Assembly: GCA_013204685.1 (NCBI GenBank)
Contig: JABMSC010000028.1
Span: 1-5,911 of the forward strand
Reading direction: 5' to 3'
Source: Candidatus Omnitrophota bacterium
GTDB lineage: Bacteria; Omnitrophota; Gorgyraeia; Tantalellales; Tantalellaceae
Length of the DNA stretch: 5,911 nucleotides
The position numbers and the translations under genes are program-made. Shown here piece by piece: positions 1-4,711 of this stretch (within the stretch, counting starts at the first letter, position 1; each line of letters opens with the position of its first letter). A model generated the notes under the pieces. That model was not told the DNA's origin. It ran no database searches and saw only the letters and a list, made by a program, of their open reading frames with translations.

Positions 1-62
1 AGTGGTTTCCGGCGAGTTCGGCCGAGCAAAGCGAGGCCGCATTTCTGAGCCCGGAAGCCACT
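1..62. repeat. Inverted repeat with 12-bp arms and nested GC-rich stem
   Basis: AGTGGTTTCCGG at 1-12 pairs with CCGGAAGCCACT at 51-62, allowing one G-U pair. Within the loop CGGCC (19-23) pairs with GGCCG (35-39). The element begins exactly at the window edge, so its full extent is unknown. Together with the elements up to 292 it makes a protein-gene-free stretch made almost entirely of hairpins. Confidence 0.6.
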
Positions 63-75
63 CCTGCTTCTGAAT

Positions 76-109
76 AAAAAAAAGCCCGGCTGAATTCTCA
101 ACCGGGTTT
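76..109 (-). terminator. Second intrinsic terminator with T8 tract
   Basis: On the minus strand AAACCCGGTTGA pairs with TCAGCCGGGCTT (109 to 82, one mismatch and one G-T pair) around a four-base loop, and the T8 run covers 83-76. It is a textbook terminator shape. It lies 160 bases beyond the operon terminator with no recognised gene between the two, so it is either a backup terminator or ends an unrecognised short transcript. Confidence 0.75.
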
Positions 110-115
110 AATTCT

Positions 116-174
116 GAGCGAGGGGACACAAAACCCGAGCTACATGCGAGGGTTTTGAGCCCCCTCGTTCGCTC
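116..174. repeat. Long imperfect inverted repeat (GAGCGAGGGG ... CAAAACCC hairpin)
   Basis: Three paired blocks form one long hairpin: GAGC (116-119) with GCTC (171-174), GAGGGG (120-125) with CCCCTC (161-166), and CAAAACCC (129-136) with GGGTTTTG (150-157). Small bulges separate the blocks and a 13-base loop closes it. GAGCGAGGGGA at the left edge is identical to 299-309 in the tRNA-Gly acceptor/T-stem region. No open reading frame or T run belongs to it. Confidence 0.65.
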
Positions 175-190
175 GTTAATGACGAGGAGT

Positions 191-220
191 AAATACTGAA
201 AAATACATTTTTCAGTATTT
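191..220. repeat. Perfect AT-rich palindrome, 14-bp arms
   Basis: AAATACTGAAAAAT is followed by AC and then its exact reverse complement. The element is flanked on both sides by the direct repeat GACGAGGA (181-188 and 223-230), and outside that by GTTAAT (175-180) and its inverse ATTAAC (231-236). No coding capacity. It could be a small mobile-element remnant or a structured RNA; the sequence does not decide. Confidence 0.75.
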
Positions 221-236
221 GCGACGAGGAATTAAC

Positions 237-268
237 AAAAAAGGCAGCTGCGTTTGCAGTTGCCTTTT
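237..268 (-). terminator. Intrinsic terminator of the operon and tRNA-Gly
   Basis: On the minus strand AAAAGGCAACTGC pairs with GCAGCTGCCTTTT around loop AAAC, with one A-C mismatch in a 13-bp stem, and the T run continues to 237. Position just after the tRNA trailer hairpin and orientation make it the end of the accC-to-tRNA transcription unit. Confidence 0.85.
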
Positions 269-270
269 AC

Positions 271-293
271 AAATTATTTCGGAGAAATAATTT
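271..293 (-). repeat. Perfect 10-bp hairpin abutting the tRNA 3' end
   Basis: AAATTATTTC and GAAATAATTT form a perfect ten-pair stem with a three-base loop. Its first base on the minus strand is the A of the encoded CCA. It is not followed by a T run and so is not itself a terminator. It could mark the 3' trailer for processing of the tRNA from the operon transcript. Confidence 0.7.
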
Positions 294-366
294 GGAGCGA
301 GCGAGGGGAATCGAACCCCCGTGGCCAGCTTGGGAAGCTGGAGCACTACCACTGTGCTACGCTCGC
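293..366 (-). tRNA. tRNA-Gly, anticodon CCC, CCA encoded
   Basis: The minus strand folds into a full 74-nt cloverleaf. The acceptor stem is GCGAGCG with CGCTCGC (7 bp) and the D stem is GCAC with GTGC around AGTGGTA. The anticodon stem is CCAGC with GCTGG around loop TTCCCAA, giving anticodon CCC. A 4-nt variable loop CCAC is followed by T stem GGGGG with CCCCT around TTCGATT. A T discriminator and encoded CCA (295-293) complete it. CCC reads the glycine codon GGG. It begins one base after the PfkB kinase stop codon, so it is probably released by RNase P from the long operon transcript, unless a promoter lies inside the kinase gene. Confidence 0.97.
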
Positions 367-367
367 A

Positions 368-1267
368 CTAAAACTTCGTCAGCTTCTCAAAATGCTTAAC
401 TCTTTCCTCGACGTCTTCAGGCTTTGTTTTCAAAAGACCCGTGGCGCTGAATCTTTCCACCGCGAAAGACGCCATTATGCTTCCATATACCAGAGCCCTT
501 CTTAAGACCCTGTCCGTGATCTTTGGTGATCTGGAAAGATACCCCAGCATCCCGCCCGCAAAGGTGTCCCCCGCGCCGGTGGGATCGGATAATTTTTCCA
601 AAAGATATGCCGGGACCATGAACCTGAGGCCCTTCGAGAAAAAAAGCGCTCCGTGTTCACCCTTTTTGATAACGATCATCCTGGCCCCCCTGGACGCGAT
701 GAATTTTGCCGCATCGAGAAGGTTTTTCTCCCCTGAGAGCTGGCGCGCCTCTGCGTCATTTAAAAGAAATATATCTACCTTCTTAAGAAGCCTGAGCAGA
801 GCCTTCTTACTATGCTCTATCCACAGGTTCATTGTGTCGCAGGCAACAAGGCCAAATGGTTTTATTTGATGGAAAATAAAGCTCTGAAGTTCAGGATCAA
901 TATTCGCAAGAAGAAGATTGTCTTTTGGGTCTATCTTTTTAGGGATCACCGGGCGGAATCCTTCAAAGACATTGAGTTCAGTGTTGAGAGTCTCGGCGTA
1001 ACTCAGATCATACTGGTACCGGGCCTCCCATCTAAAGGTCCTTCCATCTTTTATTTCAAGCCCTTCGATATCTATATTTCTTTTCTTGAAAATATTGAGG
1101 TATTTCCTGGGAAAATCCTTACCCACCACACTGATCAGGCTCACCGGGACAAAAAATGACGCGCTTAACGCGGCATAAGTGGCTGATCCCCCGAGTATCT
1201 CTTCTTTTTTTCCGAAAGGTGTCTCGATGCTATCCAGTGCAGTTGATCCTATAACTGTCAACTTCAT
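368..1267 (-). CDS. PfkB-family (ribokinase-like) kinase, substrate unknown
   Basis: This 299-residue kinase belongs to the PfkB/ribokinase family, which phosphorylates sugars, nucleosides or related alcohols with ATP. It has the N-terminal substrate-side motif ILGGSATYAA (24-33) and the C-terminal signature DPTGAGDTFAGG (228-239), in which D234 is the expected catalytic base and GAG the anion hole. A central LLND.EAR stretch (168-174) is typical of the fold. Length is normal and nothing looks truncated. The start at 1267 overlaps the thiC stop in ATGA and has AAGGAG eight bases upstream, so expression is tied to thiC. The stop is separated from the tRNA-Gly gene by one base. Because it neighbours thiC, an HMP or thiazole salvage role is possible, but the sequence lacks specific resemblance to ThiD or ThiM that I can recognise. 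It also lacks the heptose-kinase RISPEAPVPV-type motif. Nucleoside or sugar kinase remains equally possible. Confidence 0.85.
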   Translation of the reverse strand: MKLTVIGSTALDSIETPFGKKEEILGGSATYAALSASFFVPVSLISVVGKDFPRKYLNIFKKRNIDIEGLEIKDGRTFRWEARYQYDLSYAETLNTELNVFEGFRPVIPKKIDPKDNLLLANIDPELQSFIFHQIKPFGLVACDTMNLWIEHSKKALLRLLKKVDIFLLNDAEARQLSGEKNLLDAAKFIASRGARMIVIKKGEHGALFFSKGLRFMVPAYLLEKLSDPTGAGDTFAGGMLGYLSRSPKITDRVLRRALVYGSIMASFAVERFSATGLLKTKPEDVEERVKHFEKLTKF

Positions 1268-2538
1268 GAACTTTTCTCCTTTTTACGTTTCTCCAGATTT
1301 TCCTCAAGTATTTTTATCGAACAATACTCCGAACACATTGTGCACACATCGGTTTCCCTGGATGGTGAACCTTCTCTTACCCTTTTCGGCAATTCTTTAT
1401 CAAGTGAGAACTGGAACTGCTTCTCCCAGTCTCTCTTGGCCCGTGCTTTTGAGATATTGATATCCCTCTGGAGAGCTGAAGGTATTCCTTTGACAATATC
1501 CGCGGCGTGTGCCGCTATTTTAGACGCCATCACTCCCTGGCGCACATCCTCAATGTCAGGAAGCCTGAGGTGTTCAGCCGGTGTGACATAACACAAAAAG
1601 TCAGCGCCGTGCCAGGCGGCGATCGCTCCGCCTATCGCACCAACTATATGATCATAACCCGGAGCTGCGTCAGTTACCAGCGGCCCCAAAACATAAAAAG
1701 GCGCTCCATGACAGATGGTTTTCTGCAGGCGTACATTGGACTCTATCTGGTCCATGGGAACGTGCCCCGGCCCCTCTATGATTATTTGAACTCCCTTATC
1801 AAAAGCCCTTTGCTGCAAGGATCCCAGAACTACCAGCTCCTGAAGCTGAAGCTCATCAGTAGCGTCTGCAATAGCACCCGGACGCAAACTGTCACCCAGG
1901 CTTAATACTATATTGTATTTTTTTGCTATATCCAGTATCTCATCAAATCTCGAATAGAAAGGATTTTCTTTTCCGTTGATCATCATCCAGGATGCCAGAA
2001 ACGCACCTCCTCGGCTGACGATGTTCATTATGCGGGGATTCTTCTCAACAAGGCGAACCGCCTCCAGGGTTATACCTGAATGTATGGTAAAAAAGTCCAC
2101 TCCCTCTTCGGCCTGTTTCTGTAAAACGTCTACAAAATCATCCTCTTTTAAAGAAGCGAATTTGTTTTTGCCGTCGCACGCAAGTTCGTATACCGGAACC
2201 GTTCCCAGGGGGACCGCGCAATCAGATATTATTCTCTTTCGCATTTTCTCATGAAGAGGTCCTGTCGAAAGATCCATAATTGTGTCGGCTCCGGCGGCAA
2301 TTGCCACGTCCATCTTTTTCAGCTCCAAGTCAATGCTGGATGCCTCTAATGATAGACCGATATTCGCGTTTATTTTAGTTGCCAGGCCCCTGCCTATAGC
2401 ACAGGGCCTGTCTATGTCCCTTTTTATATTTTGAGGAATGGCAATGTGTCCCGCTTCGAGACCTTTTTCTATTGCTTCTACGGAAGCATCCTCTAGCTTC
2501 TTTGTCTTGTCAATAATGGCTCTGTCTACTTTAATCAT
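1264..2538 (-). CDS. thiC: Phosphomethylpyrimidine synthase (short form)
   Basis: ThiC is a radical SAM enzyme that rearranges aminoimidazole ribotide to HMP phosphate, the pyrimidine precursor of thiamin. The 424 residues match the short ThiC form lacking the N-terminal extension found in proteobacterial enzymes. Landmarks include PLGTVPVYELA at 110-120, FFTIHSGIT at 149-157, SRGGAFLASWM at 175-185, LSLGDSLRPG at 212-221, EGPGHVPMDQIE at 255-266, PLVTDAAPGYDHI at 286-298 and YVTPAEHLRLP at 317-327. H259 and H323 are the likely metal-site histidines. The C-terminal iron-sulfur cysteines are C399, C402 and C406, giving CX2CX3C rather than the CX2CX4C of E. coli ThiC. The start at 2538 overlaps the thiE stop in ATGA, with a GGAG eleven bases upstream. 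The stop similarly overlaps the PfkB kinase start. No TPP riboswitch precedes it, because upstream sequence is coding. Confidence 0.96.
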   Translation of the reverse strand: MIKVDRAIIDKTKKLEDASVEAIEKGLEAGHIAIPQNIKRDIDRPCAIGRGLATKINANIGLSLEASSIDLELKKMDVAIAAGADTIMDLSTGPLHEKMRKRIISDCAVPLGTVPVYELACDGKNKFASLKEDDFVDVLQKQAEEGVDFFTIHSGITLEAVRLVEKNPRIMNIVSRGGAFLASWMMINGKENPFYSRFDEILDIAKKYNIVLSLGDSLRPGAIADATDELQLQELVVLGSLQQRAFDKGVQIIIEGPGHVPMDQIESNVRLQKTICHGAPFYVLGPLVTDAAPGYDHIVGAIGGAIAAWHGADFLCYVTPAEHLRLPDIEDVRQGVMASKIAAHAADIVKGIPSALQRDINISKARAKRDWEKQFQFSLDKELPKRVREGSPSRETDVCTMCSEYCSIKILEENLEKRKKEKSS

Positions 2539-3185
2539 TTTACATTCATCTCCATCGCTTTTCGCAGAGCGTCCATCCTCTTTTTTGCGTTATTTCCTCC
2601 ACATGCGTAACGGACAAAAGCAACAGTGTTAATTCCCAGCTTAACAACCTCACGCACATTGCCGGCGTTTATTCCCCCTATACCAACGACCGGCAATTTT
2701 GCCTTCCGGCAAAGCTCGATAACTTCGCTCTTAGAGCGCGCTCTTAAGGCCGGCTTTATGGGGGTGCGGAAGACAGGGCCAATAGCAACATAGTCTGCAT
2801 TCCGTCTATTTATCGCCGCCAGGTCGCTAAAGCTGCGTACGGTTCGTCCTATTATCGCATCCGGGCCCATTAGTCTTCTTGCGCTTCGGGCGCTCACGTC
2901 GCCTTTACCGAGATGCACGCCGGATGCCCCCAAAGAAAGAGCTATTTCCGGCCTGTCGTTAATAAGCAAAGGGATCTTTTTCTTCCTCGCAAGAGGAACC
3001 ATCGCCTCAGCCGCCCGGTAAAGAGCGTGGTCCGAAAAATCTTCAAAACGCAGCTGTATTACATCCACCGGGCTTTCAATAAGCTCGTAAAATTTTTTTA
3101 AGAGTTTCTTTCTATCAGGAAAAAAACCGCTATCCAGTATCGGATATACTTTCCAACTCTCCAACAGCTGCTTTTTCGACTTCAT
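2535..3185 (-). CDS. thiE: Thiamin-phosphate synthase
   Basis: ThiE couples HMP diphosphate with hydroxyethylthiazole phosphate to give thiamin phosphate. From the ATG at 3185 the product is 216 residues, the usual single-domain length. TIM-barrel landmarks in order: WKVYPILD at 11-18, VIQLRFEDFS at 42-51, LINDRPEIAL at 74-83, GVHLGKGD at 89-96, IIGRTVRS at 111-118, DYVAIGPVFRTPIK at 131-144 and VVGIGGINAGNV at 166-177. Some usually conserved positions differ (TPIK where TPTK is common; FVRYACGG where a VVSAI-like stretch is common), so the sequence is divergent but looks intact. The ATG overlaps thiD2 by 56 nt and has no clear Shine-Dalgarno; a TTG at 3233 in the same frame is an alternative but adds non-conserved residues. 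Deleting one A at 3172-3176 instead gives VEKQLLESWKVYPILD, a smooth fusion junction. The stop overlaps the thiC start in ATGA. Confidence 0.88.
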   Translation of the reverse strand: MKSKKQLLESWKVYPILDSGFFPDRKKLLKKFYELIESPVDVIQLRFEDFSDHALYRAAEAMVPLARKKKIPLLINDRPEIALSLGASGVHLGKGDVSARSARRLMGPDAIIGRTVRSFSDLAAINRRNADYVAIGPVFRTPIKPALRARSKSEVIELCRKAKLPVVGIGGINAGNVREVVKLGINTVAFVRYACGGNNAKKRMDALRKAMEMNVK

Positions 3186-3561
3186 AGAGCTTAAACCGGA
3201 ATTGTTTGAATTTTTGTGATAATTCCTGATCAAAAAGCTTCAGCACTTCTTCCAGAACCCTGAGTGATTCTTTTCCCCTCTGGGTATTGGCCAGAAAAAG
3301 ATCTACCAAATTCTCCCTGATCTTCTCGGATTTAGTGGACCTGATGCCTACATCGTCCAGATCCCTGGAAGAAACAAGCTCTTCGAGATGTTCTTTCCTG
3401 AGGTCCTTTATGGCCTCGAATATCTCATGCCGAAGATTCTTCAGCTTCAATGTAAGATCTTCGTTGTTCGAGGAAAACCTTATAATATCTTCACAAACGC
3501 GTATCCCTTCCATCACGCGGTTAAGATTCGCATCTATTATCCTGTATACACCTTTGTCCAT
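3130..3561 (-). CDS. thiD2: ThiD2-type hydroxymethylpyrimidine phosphate kinase domain (normally often fused to ThiE)
   Basis: ThiD2 phosphorylates HMP monophosphate to HMP diphosphate and is a known non-homologous replacement for ThiD, often fused in front of ThiE. Signature segments are visible: RIIDANLNRVMEGIRVCEDI at residues 7-26 followed by RF, LKNLRHEI at 40-47, SRDLDDVGIR at 65-74, LANTQRGKESLRVLEEVLK at 90-108, and FRFKLYEVEK at 121-130. The domain is complete at about residue 130. The last 13 residues look unrelated to the family and are read from DNA that encodes the start of ThiE in another frame. Removing one A from the run at 3172-3176 joins this frame directly to ThiE. The ATG at 3561 lies 21 nt after the hldC stop; its Shine-Dalgarno is weak. 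Confident on family and domain boundaries; uncertain whether a separate protein or a fusion is made. Confidence 0.85.
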   Translation of the reverse strand: MDKGVYRIIDANLNRVMEGIRVCEDIIRFSSNNEDLTLKLKNLRHEIFEAIKDLRKEHLEELVSSRDLDDVGIRSTKSEKIRENLVDLFLANTQRGKESLRVLEEVLKLFDQELSQKFKQFRFKLYEVEKAAVGELESISDTG

Positions 3562-3582
3562 TGTTTTTCCCGAGCATGCTCA

Positions 3583-4068
3583 TTATTGGCTGCGCATTTT
3601 TTTTATTCGCTGGATCAGTTCTGTCGTCGAATACCCTCCGAGATATGGAATAACCCTGACCTTGCCTCCACTTGCCTTGACATGATCGCCGCCCACAATA
3701 TCTTCCTCCCGCCAATCTCCGCCCTTAAAAAGAACATCGGGTGTAAGGCTCTTGATCAATTCCAGAGGGGTATCTTCATCAAAAATTGTTATGTAATCAA
3801 CTGATTCGAGTGCTGCAAGGACTTCAAGTCTTGCCTGTTGGGGATTGATCGGACGTTCGTCGCCTTTAAGTCGCCTGACAGATCCGTCACTGTTAACACC
3901 TATTACAAGAATGTCGCATTCTTTTTTCGCGTCATTAAGATATTTTATATGCCCCAGATGCAGGATATCAAAGCACCCGTTGGTAAACCCTGCTGTTTTC
4001 CCCGCAGCTTTTTCCTTTTCAATGATATCTGCGAGCTCTTCACATGTCTTTATCTTATCAGCTGCCAT
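3583..4068 (-). CDS. hldC: D-glycero-beta-D-manno-heptose 1-phosphate adenylyltransferase (stand-alone RfaE domain II)
   Basis: This 161-residue protein is the cytidylyltransferase-like half of HldE (RfaE2), which transfers AMP from ATP to heptose 1-phosphate to give ADP-heptose. It contains the nucleotidyltransferase signature FTNGCFDILHLGHIKYL (residues 28-44, HxGH at 37-40), GVNSDGSVRRLKG at 57-69 with RPINP just after, the PDVLFKGGDW block at 110-119 and the C-terminal GYSTTELI. The order and spacing match E. coli HldE domain II. The N-terminal PfkB-type kinase domain of HldE is absent, so this is the split (HldC) form. I chose the ATG at 4068: the reading frame stays open upstream into gmhA, but that part is an antisense-like translation of gmhA and not conserved. 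An AAGGA element precedes the ATG. Glycerol-3-phosphate cytidylyltransferase is a less likely alternative because the heptose-type motifs and gmhA are adjacent. Confidence 0.9.
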   Translation of the reverse strand: MAADKIKTCEELADIIEKEKAAGKTAGFTNGCFDILHLGHIKYLNDAKKECDILVIGVNSDGSVRRLKGDERPINPQQARLEVLAALESVDYITIFDEDTPLELIKSLTPDVLFKGGDWREEDIVGGDHVKASGGKVRVIPYLGGYSTTELIQRIKKMRSQ

Positions 4069-4111
4069 ACTTTCCTTAACCTTACCCCTTACTTCTCTAT
4101 CTCTTCCCCTC
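4069..4111 (-). promoter_or_regulatory. Purine-rich leader with several Shine-Dalgarno-like runs before hldC
   Basis: Read on the minus strand, the 43-nt gap between gmhA and hldC has 37 purines, six T and no C, with repeated GAGG, AAGGGG and AAGGA elements. The AAGGA nearest the ATG at 4068 probably serves as the ribosome binding site. No hairpin or terminator is visible in it, so it does not separate transcription units. Confidence 0.45.
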
Positions 4112-4711
4112 CTACCCCAGCGCATCTTCAACCAGCTTACACAATATGTGTATAACTGTAATATGGACTTCCTGGATCCTTGCGACGTTGTCTGTCCCGA
4201 CAACAACAGCGATGTCCGCTTCTGATGCCAGTTTGCCGCCCTTACCTCCGGTAAGAGCGATGACCGGCACCTGTTTCTCGCGGGCAGCTTTGACACCTTC
4301 TATAACATTCCTGGAATTACCGCTGGTCGATATTGCAATTACTGCGTCCGGCGGCACCACAATACCCTCTACCTGACGGCTGAATACCCTGCTAAAATCA
4401 TAGTCGTTGGATGCCGCCGTAAGAACAGAAGTATTCGTATTCAAAGCAATGCAGGGGAAACTTTTCCTCTCTTTTTCAAACCGCACTACGAATTCTGCCG
4501 CAAGATGTTGACTGTCGGCAGCACTGCCGCCATTACCAAATACAACCACCTTGCCTCCGCGCCTATAACACTCTACCAGGATCGAAGCAGCTTCGGCAAC
4601 AGCAATTATATTATCCTCATCTGCGAGAAAAGCTTCCTTCACCCGCAGGCTTTCTGCCAAAAGACTTTTTATCTTTCCGCCGTTATCGATTATTTTTTCA
4701 GCGTTATTCAA
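4112..4711 (-). CDS. gmhA: Phosphoheptose isomerase (sedoheptulose 7-phosphate isomerase)
   Basis: GmhA converts sedoheptulose 7-phosphate to D-glycero-D-manno-heptose 7-phosphate, the first step to ADP-heptose for lipopolysaccharide core or other surface glycans. The 199 residues form a single SIS domain of typical family length. Visible landmarks are FGNGGSAADSQHLAAEF at 58-74, the phosphate-binding ISTSGNS at 127-133, and QEVHITVIH at 180-188. The presumed metal/catalytic residues H69, E73, Q180 and H188 keep the spacing known for E. coli GmhA (H61, E65, Q172, H180), so the active site looks complete. The start is a TTG at 4711, preceded four bases upstream by a GGAGGG element within the 3' end of the amaP-like gene; no better start was found. 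The 8-nt overlap suggests translational coupling. The neighbouring hldC gene supports a heptose role rather than another SIS-domain function such as DiaA. Confidence 0.92.
   Translation of the reverse strand: MNNAEKIIDNGGKIKSLLAESLRVKEAFLADEDNIIAVAEAASILVECYRRGGKVVVFGNGGSAADSQHLAAEFVVRFEKERKSFPCIALNTNTSVLTAASNDYDFSRVFSRQVEGIVVPPDAVIAISTSGNSRNVIEGVKAAREKQVPVIALTGGKGGKLASEADIAVVVGTDNVARIQEVHITVIHILCKLVEDALG

Noticed and set aside
1..293. CRISPR array
   Set aside because: The repeats are individual inverted repeats of different sequence, not regularly spaced direct repeats.
254..505. Plus-strand 83-codon frame containing SERGESNPRGQLGKLEHYH
   Set aside because: It is the antisense translation of the tRNA-Gly gene and kinase end; this is a common spurious protein call.
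368..1267. PfkB kinase as the HldA heptose kinase for the gmhA-hldC genes
   Set aside because: The sequence lacks the N-terminal HldA/HldE motifs such as RISPEAPVPV and is separated from hldC by thi genes; kept only as a remote possibility.
1507..1905. Plus-strand open frame of 132 codons
   Set aside because: It lies wholly antisense to thiC, which has strong family motifs; no ribosome site or recognisable domain.
3521..3583. Twenty-codon frame starting at the hldC stop (TAATG) and ending inside thiD2
   Set aside because: A short frame beginning MSMLGKNNG with no coding evidence; too short and overlaps the thiD2 start.
3388..3804. Plus-strand open frame of 138 codons
   Set aside because: Antisense to thiD2 and hldC; composition reflects the opposite-strand genes and shows no known motifs.
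4069..4296. N-terminal extension of hldC to 4296
   Set aside because: The extra residues are out-of-frame gmhA sequence, rich in Arg and Ser, with no similarity to the RfaE2 domain; ATG 4068 fits family length.
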